The translations under genes were made by a program, and so were the position numbers. The notes under the pieces were generated by a model, which saw only the letters and a program-made list of their open reading frames with translations, ran no database searches and was not told the origin of the DNA. Of a stretch of DNA of 64,000 nucleotides, positions 54,136 to 64,000 are shown piece after piece. Positions within the stretch are counted from its first letter, which is position 1; the number at the start of each line of letters is the position of its first letter. The DNA comes from Epilithonimonas zeae (GTDB lineage: Bacteria; Bacteroidota; Bacteroidia; Flavobacteriales; Weeksellaceae): positions 248,001 through 312,000 of the forward strand of contig NZ_FSRK01000001.1 of the NCBI RefSeq assembly GCF_900141765.1, written 5' to 3'.

Positions 54136-54227
54136 CTTTGCCCGTCCGAGTAAAGAGTTTTTGTTCGCTCGGGTAAAGGTGTTTTGCTCGCTCGAATAAA
54201 GATGTTTTGTCCGCCTGGCTAAAGATA
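54136..54227 (+). repeat. Four-copy 22-24-bp tandem repeat
   Basis: Units at 54136-54157, 54158-54181, 54182-54204 and 54205-54227 share the frame TTTTG, then a C/T-rich CGCTCG block, then TAAAG and a purine-rich end. Each is 22-24 bases. It occupies the 150-base gap between the small membrane protein and the convergent LuxR gene. Confidence 0.8.
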
Positions 54228-54268
54228 TTCCCTCAAAATGTCTTAAACCCTCAAGCGCTACAACCAAA

Positions 54269-55021
54269 TCAAATCCATTTGAGTTTTGAAGCCAATGTAC
54301 AAGCTTCGGTAGTATTAGAAACCCGCATCTTTTCAAGGATATTTTGTCTGTGTCGATTCACCGTATTAATGCTGATAAAGAGAACATCCGCAATTTCCTT
54401 ACTCTTTTTTCCGGACTGAATCATCTTCAGAATTTCCTTTTCACGAGCAGAGAGAAAATTAGAATTCTCAACTTCGGTCTGCTGAATAATGCTGCCGTCT
54501 GTAGTGTTGATGATCATTCCTGTATAATCTGAGGAAGGCAGAAAATCGAAATGATAAAGACAAAGTGCTAGTTCCACATTGTTATGAAGGTCGTCCGAGA
54601 AATAAAACATCTTATGGATCAAAGATTTTGGACTGTCTGATAATCTCAGTTTGCTAATCACACAAAAATCTTTTCTTTTTTCAAACGGCACCGTTTTGAT
54701 AAACTGAAAGAATTGAAGCTCCAGAATATGCTTCTGCAAAACATCATCTGGTTCCAAAATATTAAACAATTCATCTTCCCAGATACTTTCGATTTCAAGA
54801 TTATTTTTATTCTGAAATATATTTAATTCGTCTGCAATCTTTCCGGAATAGACATAGCTTTTGTTATTTTTGAGGTCGCTGAGAATTGCGATTCCATTTT
54901 CCAGTTCCACAAAGTTCTGAGCTATTAACTGGCATTGATCCAGCTGCAATTGTTCTGCTTCGTAAACAAAATCCTGTTGCAACAATTGCTCATTCAAATC
55001 AGACTGAATATTCTTCATCAA
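54269..55021 (-). CDS. LuxR-family transcriptional regulator
   Basis: 250 residues. A sensory N-terminal region (about 1-180) with no clearly recognised domain, possibly PAS-like, and a GerE/LuxR helix-turn-helix at about 186-245: LSAREKEILKMIQSGKKSKEIADVLFISINTVNRHRQNILEKM (read in pieces). No response-regulator receiver domain. The ATG follows the stop of the S41 protease gene after 3 bases, so they are cotranscribed. Confidence 0.88.
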   Translation of the reverse strand: MMKNIQSDLNEQLLQQDFVYEAEQLQLDQCQLIAQNFVELENGIAILSDLKNNKSYVYSGKIADELNIFQNKNNLEIESIWEDELFNILEPDDVLQKHILELQFFQFIKTVPFEKRKDFCVISKLRLSDSPKSLIHKMFYFSDDLHNNVELALCLYHFDFLPSSDYTGMIINTTDGSIIQQTEVENSNFLSAREKEILKMIQSGKKSKEIADVLFISINTVNRHRQNILEKMRVSNTTEACTLASKLKWI

Positions 55022-55024
55022 TAA

Positions 55025-56224
55025 TTATTTAATCTCTCGCGCTTTTTGAAGTGTCTCTTCGATATTTTGTGTCAAAATTTCAGGAACGTAATTTTCTCTT
55101 GGTATTCCGCCAATATGATATAATCTTTCTGTCGGAAACTGAAATCCTATTTTGGTTTCTGTCATTTGAAAGTTGGAGATAGCACCAAGTAAACCAGCCA
55201 TTTTAGTTCCGATAATTTTGGCTCTTTTCATTCCATCAAAACCAATTGCCATTCCTTCGCCCATACTTCCTGTCCAGTGTCCTACCAGAATATACACGTT
55301 TCCACTATAAATTGTTTTGCGTGGTGTCACATATTCTACCCAATGTCTTTTCGTTTCGAATTCTTTTTCATCGAACTCGTGAACCTGAAAAGGTAAAACT
55401 TGGCTTGTGAATCTTCCCATTATTGCTCGTGCAACAGTAGAATTACCACCATTAGGGGTTTCCGTTAAATCAATAATCAGATTTTTAGATTGAAAAAAGT
55501 TGTCTAATGTTTTATCAAATTCTGTAATGAGATTACTATTTCCTAAAGAATTATTGATTTTGATATAGGCAGTAGTTTCATTCAGAGCTTTGCTGAATAG
55601 TAGTTCATTACTGTTTCCATAGGTAATGGGAAAAAATGTTTTCGATTTTCCGTTTTCGGTAACAGCGATCTCCCTTTTCGCATCGTGAGTTCCCGCAAAC
55701 AACATATCAATGGCGTATTGATACATTTTTTGATTATACTGATTTGTGAATTTTGGTAAGAACTTTTTTAACTGTTCATCAATAGTTTTTCCGTTGAAAG
55801 TATTAACTTCCATTCCGATTTTTAAACCTGCCAAATCAGCCCCAAAACCTTTTCTTAAATCCTTAATAATATATTTATTTCCGACTTTCTCTATATACAA
55901 ATCCAATCCAGAAGGAACTAATCTGTTGGAAGTTGTGAGATTGGTATTAAGAGATGAATGTCCATTATACAATTCATTCAAAACCTTTTCAAGAAATGCG
56001 ATGAATTCGCTGTCATTAGAAATTTTGGCAGATTGAGGTTCATAAATTTCCTTGACTTTTTTCCAGTCAATATTTTGCTGGTCCAGATAAGCGTAATTCT
56101 CATTGATTTCAGACCAAAATTCATTAAAATCTTTTTGATATTTGGTTTGTGCAAAGGTACAGTTGCTTATAAGAAACACTACAACTGTGAAAATGAATTT
56201 GAAAATTCCGTTGAATGAGTTCAT
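55025..56224 (-). CDS. S41-family peptidase (C-terminal processing protease type)
   Basis: 399 residues. Signal peptide about 1-26 (ends NCTFAQ), a helical N-terminal domain, a PDZ-like segment (about 100-165, with GFGADLAGLKIGMEVNTFNGKTI), and the S41 catalytic core: IIDLTETPNGGNSTVARAIMGRF and VGHWTGSMGEGMAIGFDGM, where the serine in GSMGEG is the expected nucleophile. Periplasmic or surface protease; substrate unknown. First gene of a pair with the LuxR regulator. Confidence 0.88.
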   Translation of the reverse strand: MNSFNGIFKFIFTVVVFLISNCTFAQTKYQKDFNEFWSEINENYAYLDQQNIDWKKVKEIYEPQSAKISNDSEFIAFLEKVLNELYNGHSSLNTNLTTSNRLVPSGLDLYIEKVGNKYIIKDLRKGFGADLAGLKIGMEVNTFNGKTIDEQLKKFLPKFTNQYNQKMYQYAIDMLFAGTHDAKREIAVTENGKSKTFFPITYGNSNELLFSKALNETTAYIKINNSLGNSNLITEFDKTLDNFFQSKNLIIDLTETPNGGNSTVARAIMGRFTSQVLPFQVHEFDEKEFETKRHWVEYVTPRKTIYSGNVYILVGHWTGSMGEGMAIGFDGMKRAKIIGTKMAGLLGAISNFQMTETKIGFQFPTERLYHIGGIPRENYVPEILTQNIEETLQKAREIK

Positions 56225-56265
56225 TAGTTATTTTATTTGAATACAAAAATGGTTATTTATCAGTA

Positions 56266-56296
56266 TTGATAATTCAGGCTAATGAATATAAATTTG
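56266..56296 (+). promoter_or_regulatory. Promoter of the Maa-type acetyltransferase gene
   Basis: TTG (56266-56268), 20 bases, then TAAATTTG (56289-56296), fitting the Bacteroidota consensus. The ATG is at 56321. Confidence 0.65.
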
Positions 56297-56320
56297 CGCT
56301 GTTAATATGTCAAAAATACA

Positions 56321-56881
56321 ATGAATAATCTGAACGAAAAAGAGAAAATGCTCTCCGGCGAATTATATGATGCGAATGATGCAGCATTGGTAGAGGAAAG
56401 ACAGAGAAGCAAGGATTTGTGTTTCCGTTACAATCAGACTCAGCCTTCCAAAATGAAGGAGCGAAAAGGTATTATCAAAACGCTATTCGGCAAAACAGAG
56501 AAAATGTTCCTGATAGAGCAGCCTTTTTATTGTGATTATGGATACAACATAGAAATCGGTGAAAACTTCTATACCAATGTCAATGTCGTGATTCTCGATT
56601 GTGCCAAGGTCACTTTCGGTGACAATGTGTTCATTGCACCCAACTGTGGATTCTATACTGTGAATCATCCTCTTGATGTAGAAACCAGAAACAAAGGTTT
56701 GGAATATGCAAAACCTATCACCGTCGGAAATAACGTTTGGATTGGCGCTGGGTGTAGTATTCTTCCTGGCGTTACTATCGGCGATAATGTCGTCATTGGC
56801 GCAGGAAGCGTCGTAGTAAAAGATATTCCTTCAAATGTCTTAGCTGTGGGAAATCCTTGTAAAGTCATTAAAGAAATATAA
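56321..56881 (+). CDS. Maltose/galactoside O-acetyltransferase family (Maa/LacA)
   Basis: 186 residues. N-terminal Mac helix domain (EKEKMLSGELYDANDAALVEER, read in pieces) and a left-handed beta-helix of hexapeptide repeats (about 75-180) with the catalytic histidine in YTVNHPLD and the end PSNVLAVGNPCKVIKEI. It transfers acetyl from CoA to a sugar hydroxyl; the exact acceptor is unknown. The DUF1349 gene follows after 7 bases. Confidence 0.93.
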   Translation: MNNLNEKEKMLSGELYDANDAALVEERQRSKDLCFRYNQTQPSKMKERKGIIKTLFGKTEKMFLIEQPFYCDYGYNIEIGENFYTNVNVVILDCAKVTFGDNVFIAPNCGFYTVNHPLDVETRNKGLEYAKPITVGNNVWIGAGCSILPGVTIGDNVVIGAGSVVVKDIPSNVLAVGNPCKVIKEI

Positions 56882-56888
56882 TTAAACT

Positions 56889-57542
56889 ATGAAAAATATA
56901 TTCGTTACTACTACATTATTCTTCTCATTTTTTGGAGGAATGAAAGCACAATCTCTGGAAAAAATGACCTGGTTCAATGAGCCTTCGCAATGGGAAATCA
57001 AAGACAAAAAACTCACAATGGCCGTCACACCACAAAGCGATTATTGGAGAATTTCGCATTATGGTTTCACTGTTGATGATGCACCTTTTTATTACTCCAC
57101 TTATGGTGGAGAATTTGAAACCAAAGTCAAAATTACAGGTGATTACAAAGCCCGTTTTGACCAGATGGGACTGATGCTCAGAATTGATGAGCAAAATTAT
57201 ATCAAAGCAGGCGTAGAATTCGTGGATGGAAAGTTCAATCTAAGTACTGTTGTGACTCACAAAACCAGTGATTGGAGTGTGATTGTTCTCGAGAAAACGC
57301 CGCCATTTGTATGGATAAAAGCAGTGAGAAGATTGGATGCTGTGGAGATTTTCTATTCATTCGATGATAAAGATTATGTAATGATGCGAAATGCTTATTT
57401 GCAAGACAACACACCAGTCCAAGTCGGTTTTATGGCAGCAAGTCCAGACGGAAACGGTTTCAAAGCGACTTTCGAAAACTTCTCTGTAAAACATTTACCA
57501 GACCAGCGAAGATTGGAATGGTTGAAGAAAAATCAGAATTGA
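56889..57542 (+). CDS. Secreted DUF1349 (concanavalin-like) protein
   Basis: 217 residues. Signal peptide about 1-18 (ends GGMKAQ) and a single DUF1349 beta-sandwich: MTWFNEPSQWEIKDKKLTM, DDAPFYYSTYGGEFETKVKI and FDQMGLMLRIDEQNYIKAGVEF. The yeast member is called regulation of enolase 1, but the biochemical role of the domain is unknown; a carbohydrate-binding fold is likely. Probably cotranscribed with the acetyltransferase gene. Confidence 0.88.
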   Translation: MKNIFVTTTLFFSFFGGMKAQSLEKMTWFNEPSQWEIKDKKLTMAVTPQSDYWRISHYGFTVDDAPFYYSTYGGEFETKVKITGDYKARFDQMGLMLRIDEQNYIKAGVEFVDGKFNLSTVVTHKTSDWSVIVLEKTPPFVWIKAVRRLDAVEIFYSFDDKDYVMMRNAYLQDNTPVQVGFMAASPDGNGFKATFENFSVKHLPDQRRLEWLKKNQN

Positions 57543-57567
57543 TTTATAATATTTATTAGTTAAAGTA

Positions 57568-57601
57568 AAAAGGTGTTTAGAGAATTCTGAATGCCTTTTT
57601 T
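57568..57601 (+). terminator. Terminator after the DUF1349 gene
   Basis: AAAAGG / CCTTTT stem with an imperfect inner stem and a T run, 26 bases past the stop. Confidence 0.6.
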
Positions 57602-57671
57602 AATATGGCTTCGTAATCTGATGACTTGGCAAATATGCTTCGAGCTTTATGAATTTTTTTTTGTCTAAAGA

Positions 57672-58316
57672 TTAAAATTGATAAGCATTGATTTTATCAT
57701 CATTCATCAATTGTTGAATAAGCGCTTCGTGATTTGTGTTTTTCCCAGTCAGCTTCCAAGTGGTGGCAAGGCTTCCCGTAGTAAATTGCTGTTTGATAAT
57801 GAGGAACTTCAAATGGTGATTTTTAAACATCGCTTCACAATATTGAAAATCATCCTTTGAACTTGTTACAATACGATATTCCCTAATTTTATGCTGATTG
57901 TCAATGTAATCTTGAAGATAAGTCAAGAGGCTGAGAATAAATAAAACCAGAACAGTTCCCAAAAGAGCTAGAGCAATGTGACCGGAACCAATAGCCATTC
58001 CAAGAGAAGCAGTTGCCCAGATCGTTGTGGCGGTCGTAATACCTCCAATCTTATTATCGTCTTTGAAAATAACACCAGCACCAAGGAAACCAATTCCGGT
58101 GATGATATTGGCCGCAAGTCTGTCAGGATTTTCGATTCCGATTTTGACGGAAAGAATAGTAAATAAGCAAGACCCAAAACTTACCAAGATAAAGGTTCTT
58201 AGACCAGCAGATTTATTACGATATTCCCTTTCTGCGCCAATAATAAGACCAATAAAAACCGATAAGATTATTAATAAAAGGTCATTTTGCAAGGCAAACA
58301 TTTCTAATAATTTCAT
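57672..58316 (-). CDS. MgtC/SapB-family membrane protein
   Basis: 214 residues. N-terminal membrane domain of about four helices with the MgtC signature IIGAEREYRNKSAGLRTFILVSFGSCLFT and GIGFLGAGVIFKD..GITTATTIWATASLG (in pieces), then a soluble C-terminal ACT-like domain (about 145-214). MgtC relatives modulate membrane energetics or magnesium adaptation. It lies 48 bases downstream of the ICMT-like gene on the same strand. Confidence 0.92.
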   Translation of the reverse strand: MKLLEMFALQNDLLLIILSVFIGLIIGAEREYRNKSAGLRTFILVSFGSCLFTILSVKIGIENPDRLAANIITGIGFLGAGVIFKDDNKIGGITTATTIWATASLGMAIGSGHIALALLGTVLVLFILSLLTYLQDYIDNQHKIREYRIVTSSKDDFQYCEAMFKNHHLKFLIIKQQFTTGSLATTWKLTGKNTNHEALIQQLMNDDKINAYQF

Positions 58317-58364
58317 AGAAAAATATTGATTAAAATTAAGAAAAATGTTAATATTATGACTCTT

Positions 58365-58961
58365 TTATATCAACCTTCTTGTTCTAATCAAATAATTCAA
58401 GTACTTTTCTCCGTGTTGTCTATAGAGAAATTCTTCTTCCAGTCTTATCTGAACCTGAATCAATACATAACCCAGAATCAAAAACAATAGAGAAACCGCA
58501 TTTGGTGTAAGAAAGAAAAGACCGACCAAACTTACAACCATTCCAAAAAAAATAGGATTTCTGGAAATCGAAAATAATCCGGAAGTTACCAATTCTGTTT
58601 TCATATCGTTATCAATCCCGATTCTCCAAGAATTCTTCATTTGATTCTGAGCGATAATTGTCCAAATCAAAGCGAGTAGCATTAATGTCAATCCAACAAA
58701 TTTCAGTAACTCAATATCAAGAAAATCAATAGGAAGAAAAGAAATTTCTGACAAAAACGGAAACAAAATAACATACACGAAAATCCCAGCCAGACAAAGT
58801 TTAAAATAGTTTCCGACCAGCGCATAAGCACTTTCATCTTGAGGCAAAACTAAAGGGTTTTTCTTGATTCTTCTGGCAACAATAATCGTTTTTGCAACAA
58901 AAGAAATTCCGAAAAACAAGATAAAATAAATAGGTAAAAAGATTTTGATAAATAATTCCAT
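58365..58961 (-). CDS. Isoprenylcysteine carboxyl methyltransferase-like membrane protein
   Basis: 198 residues, four or five transmembrane helices. The C-terminal signature is clear: SRNPIFFGMVVSLVGLFFLTP and EEEFLYRQHGEKYLNYLIRTRRLI, as in ICMT/PEMT-type lipid or isoprenyl methyltransferases. Bacterial members have diverse or unknown substrates. It follows the Fur gene by 42 bases on the same strand. Confidence 0.85.
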   Translation of the reverse strand: MELFIKIFLPIYFILFFGISFVAKTIIVARRIKKNPLVLPQDESAYALVGNYFKLCLAGIFVYVILFPFLSEISFLPIDFLDIELLKFVGLTLMLLALIWTIIAQNQMKNSWRIGIDNDMKTELVTSGLFSISRNPIFFGMVVSLVGLFFLTPNAVSLLFLILGYVLIQVQIRLEEEFLYRQHGEKYLNYLIRTRRLI

Positions 58962-59003
58962 AGCTGATTTTTCTGCGAAATTACAGCTGTGGAAAGTGCG
59001 ACA

Positions 59004-59426
59004 CTATTGCAAAGTTTCATCGAGACAGTTTTCGCAAATCCCTTTTGTAAAAAACCGAACTTCATCTATTCGGAAACCGAGATTCGGGTTGTCTGCAAAC
59101 GTTACATTTTCTTTGCAGGTCGTCTGTTTACAGATTTTGCAGTAGAAATGCAGATGTCTGTCGCTGTGCGTATTTTCGTTACAATCGTCCTCGCAAAGCC
59201 GATATTTTGTGGTGTTATTTTCTTGAATACTATGAACAATTTCTTTCTCCTCAAACGTTTTCAGTGTTCTATAAATTGTGATTCTATCGGCATTTTCAAA
59301 CTGGTTTTCAATCTCCGACAAAGACAAAGCCACATTCTGAGAATCCAAAAAAGCATACACCAAAATCCGCATACTCGTCGGTTTGGTATTCTTGTTCATC
59401 AGTTTATTTTCAATCTCATTTTTCAT
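59004..59426 (-). CDS. Fur-family metal-responsive regulator
   Basis: 140 residues. Winged helix (about 15-80, with MRILVYAFLDSQNVALSLSEIENQF and RITIYRTLKTFEEKEIV), then the metal-binding dimerisation domain: HSDRHLHFYCKICKQTTC and a last CENC, two cysteine pairs for structural zinc. Which metal it senses (iron, zinc, peroxide) cannot be told; the HLHFYCxxCxxxxC pattern is shared by Fur and Zur. It leads a likely unit with the ICMT-like and MgtC genes. Repeat element C lies directly upstream. Confidence 0.92.
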   Translation of the reverse strand: MKNEIENKLMNKNTKPTSMRILVYAFLDSQNVALSLSEIENQFENADRITIYRTLKTFEEKEIVHSIQENNTTKYRLCEDDCNENTHSDRHLHFYCKICKQTTCKENVTFADNPNLGFRIDEVRFFTKGICENCLDETLQ

Positions 59427-59443
59427 CAGAAAACTAATTTTTA

Positions 59444-59570
59444 GGAGCCGGGAACCTGCTTTCCGTTACAATCTTTTTTGCATCACGTTTTGTCAGGCTG
59501 AGGTTCTCGAAGCCCACGCAAAAAAGGATTTCCACTGCAAAACGACGTTTCGACGATTCCAATTAAAAAA
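59444..59570 (-). repeat. Intergenic hairpin element C
   Basis: About 127 bases upstream of the Fur gene. Arms CAATCTTTTTTGC (59469-59481) and GCAAAAAAGGATTTCC (59518-59533) face each other across a 36-base loop; both are exact reverse complements of arms in element B. The loop carries CTGAGGTTCTCGAAG (59498-59512), matching 16130-16144. The outer end GGAGCCGGGAACCTGC resembles the ends of elements A and B. Confidence 0.7.
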
Positions 59571-59641
59571 AATAAAATATAGAGTCAATCAGGGCTAGGG
59601 ATTTGTATTTTTTTTCAACATTTGTGATCAAGAACAACTTT

Positions 59642-62630
<2,989 letters not shown>

Positions 62631-63377
62631 ATGAAGAAAGTATTTTGTAGTTTAATCTTTGTCACGACTATGTTTATCAACGCTCAAACTCAGATTATCG
62701 CCCATCGTGGTTTTTGGAAAACTCAACCCAAAACTTCAGAAAATTCGATTCAGTCATTGGAAAATGCCCAGAAACTGAAAATTTATGGAACCGAATTCGA
62801 TATTCATATGACCAAAGATGGGAAATTGGTGATCAATCACGACGAGCATCATGGAAAAATGGAAATCGCGGAAACTGATTTTTCCGATTTAAGAAAACTG
62901 AAATTATCCAACGGAGAAAAACTCCCAACCCTGAAAGATTATCTGAAACAAGGAAAGAAAGATGCTTCCGTCAAATTAATTATCGAAATAAAACCAACCA
63001 AATCCAAAGAGCGTGAAAACGAAATCGTTACTAAAGTTCTGAAAACCGTAAGAGACCTCGGACTCGACAACCAAAGTGATTATATTTCATTCAGTCTTAA
63101 TATTTGTAAAGAAATCAAGAAACTAAATCCGTCTGCAAAAGTCCAGTATCTTGAAGGCAATCTTTCTCCTCAGCAAATCAAAGCCGAAGGTCTGGACGGA
63201 TTAGATTATCATTACAGCGTTTTCGAGAAAAATCCAACTTGGATTTCGGAAGCCAATGCGCTTGGATTGATTACCAATTCCTGGACTGTGAATGATATCA
63301 ATGTTTACGAAGAACTCAAAAATCAAGGAATCAATTTCATTACAACAAACATTCCTGACCAGTTAAAAGATAAATAG
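62631..63377 (+). CDS. Secreted glycerophosphodiester phosphodiesterase
   Basis: 248 residues from the ATG at 62631 (MKKVFCSLIFVTTMFINAQ), the only start giving a signal peptide. GDPD TIM barrel: QIIAHRGFWKTQPKTSENS (first His and Arg), GTEFDIHMTKDGKLVINHDEH (catalytic Glu/Asp for calcium and the second His), LIIEIKP, and VQYLEGNLSPQQI. It cleaves glycerophosphodiesters to glycerol-3-phosphate and an alcohol; periplasmic or extracellular by the signal. It ends before the terminator and repeats at 63378-63486. Confidence 0.93.
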   Translation: MKKVFCSLIFVTTMFINAQTQIIAHRGFWKTQPKTSENSIQSLENAQKLKIYGTEFDIHMTKDGKLVINHDEHHGKMEIAETDFSDLRKLKLSNGEKLPTLKDYLKQGKKDASVKLIIEIKPTKSKERENEIVTKVLKTVRDLGLDNQSDYISFSLNICKEIKKLNPSAKVQYLEGNLSPQQIKAEGLDGLDYHYSVFEKNPTWISEANALGLITNSWTVNDINVYEELKNQGINFITTNIPDQLKDK

Positions 63378-63486
63378 TTTTATCGCAAAGTCGCGAAAAT
63401 ATTACAATTCAAATCTTCTAAAGTCGCCAAGTTTTTCTTTGCGACTTTTTTATTTTTCTATAATTAATTCAAATTGCGCCTTTGCG
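63378..63486 (+). repeat. Spacer repeats after the glycerophosphodiesterase gene
   Basis: TTTTATCGCAAAGTCGC (63378-63394) repeats 51891-51907 exactly; AAGTCGCCAAG (63421-63431) repeats 17944-17954; TTGCGCCTTTGCG (63474-63486) repeats 51993-52005. Part of this stretch also folds as a terminator. Confidence 0.7.
63420..63451 (+). terminator. Terminator after the glycerophosphodiesterase gene
   Basis: AAAGTCGCCAAG / CTTTGCGACTTT stem (one mismatch) with a 5-base loop and T run. It is built from the same sequence as the dispersed spacer repeats. Confidence 0.75.
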
Positions 63487-63571
63487 ATTAATTATATTTC
63501 CAATCGAATTCCTCAATGATAAACTTGTATTAAATCATAAGACTTTATTCGGATTTTAAACGTGTGTTTGG

Positions 63572-63579
63572 TAAATTTG
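63572..63579 (+). promoter_or_regulatory. -7 box of the FabG-like SDR gene
   Basis: TAAATTTG fits TAnnTTTG, 26 bases before the ATG at 63606. The -33 element is unclear. Confidence 0.5.
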
Positions 63580-63605
63580 CACCTTCAAATTTTATAAATC
63601 AGATT

Positions 63606-64000
63606 ATGAATCTTAAAGGTAAAAATGCCATTATCACAGGCGGTGGAAGAGGACTTGGAAAAGCTGTAGCTCAGATTCTTGCCAACGAAGGTGCGAATGT
63701 TGGTATCACAGGAAGAAACGAAAATTATCTTAAAATAGCAGCTAACGAACTGAGACAAACCGGCGTGAAAGTAGCTTACGCAGTTTTTAGTGTCGACAAC
63801 GAATTAGAAGTTAAAGCAGGAATTGAATCTCTGGCAAACGAATTAGGCGGAATCGATATTTTGGTCAACAATGCTGGAATTGGCGACTTTGGAAGCATCG
63901 AGGAAATGGCTTCTGATGTTTGGGAACAAGTCATCAAAACCAATCTTTTCGGCGTTTATTACACAGCCAAAGCCGTTTATCCCTATTTGAAAGAAAAAGG
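63606..64000 (+). CDS. FabG-like short-chain dehydrogenase, 3' end cut by the window
   Basis: The 131 visible residues from the ATG at 63606 show the SDR start: MNLKGKNAIITGGGRGLGKA (Gly-rich NADP loop), then NNAGIG at about 90 and TNLFGVYYTAKAVYPYL. Closest in type to 3-ketoacyl-ACP reductase/FabG-like enzymes; the catalytic Ser-Tyr-Lys set lies beyond the window. The name is therefore a family call, not a demonstrated substrate. Confidence 0.85.
   Translation, partial: MNLKGKNAIITGGGRGLGKAVAQILANEGANVGITGRNENYLKIAANELRQTGVKVAYAVFSVDNELEVKAGIESLANELGGIDILVNNAGIGDFGSIEEMASDVWEQVIKTNLFGVYYTAKAVYPYLKEK

Noticed and set aside
54136-54227. Tandem repeats as a CRISPR array
   Set aside because: Units are directly adjacent, there are no unique spacers, and no cas genes are present.

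Overview
The window looks like the chromosome of a Bacteroidota bacterium, class Flavobacteriia, most likely a Chryseobacterium-like member of the Weeksellaceae. The DNA is AT-rich. It carries the type IX secretion (T9SS) and gliding genes porV, porU and gldJ, with murF next to gldJ. Secreted proteins end in T9SS type A sorting domains. Many starts are preceded by the Bacteroidota -7 box TAnnTTTG. I see no rRNA, tRNA, CRISPR array, transposase or phage module, so this is mostly core genome with scattered small repeats.

Layout. 1-8 kb: the 3' end of a TamB-like gene, an Lrp/AsnC regulator, a TPR-LuxR sensor-regulator, an AcpH-like ACP phosphodiesterase, a GNAT-like protein, a membrane AraC regulator and radA. 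8-21 kb: a SlyD-like FKBP, a secreted M4 metalloprotease (T9SS cargo), pepD, a small FUSC-like protein, ahcY, a HugZ-like protein, a hotdog thioesterase coupled to fabF, an SDR with its TetR repressor (two matching operators), and a second T9SS cargo built of ELWxxDGTxxGT repeats. 21-31 kb: two adjacent TPR membrane regulators, only one of which keeps an AraC DNA-binding domain; a complete RND efflux operon (adaptor, pump, outer-membrane factor); and a 4'-phosphopantetheinyl transferase. 31-34 kb: a wrecked T9SS-cargo pseudogene and a large FUSC protein.

34-47 kb is an envelope block: porU-porV run leftward and diverge from gldJ-murF. They are followed by a NUDIX hydrolase, an SRPBCC protein, an outer-membrane-protein/lptC/anmK operon and the DNA polymerase III delta-prime gene. 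47-54 kb: a lipoprotein and a second efflux operon, tetR-tolC-emrA-emrB, with a palindromic operator over its own promoter. 54-64 kb: an S41 protease coupled to a LuxR regulator, a Maa-type acetyltransferase, a DUF1349 protein, fur-ICMT-mgtC, ligA overlapping a membrane protein, a secreted glycerophosphodiesterase and the start of a FabG-like SDR.

How the genes fit together. PorU and PorV process and export T9SS cargo; two intact cargos and one dead one lie within 40 kb. LptC, AnmK and MurF handle LPS transport and murein. Two independent drug-efflux systems are present, one with a local repressor. The least explained signals are intergenic: hairpin elements sharing an exact 16-mer arm, two other dispersed short repeats, and a four-unit 23-bp tandem repeat. 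I found no obvious multigene defence or biosynthetic novelty. The best candidates for undescribed biology are the hairpin element family, the TPR regulator without an output domain, and apparently leaderless genes.
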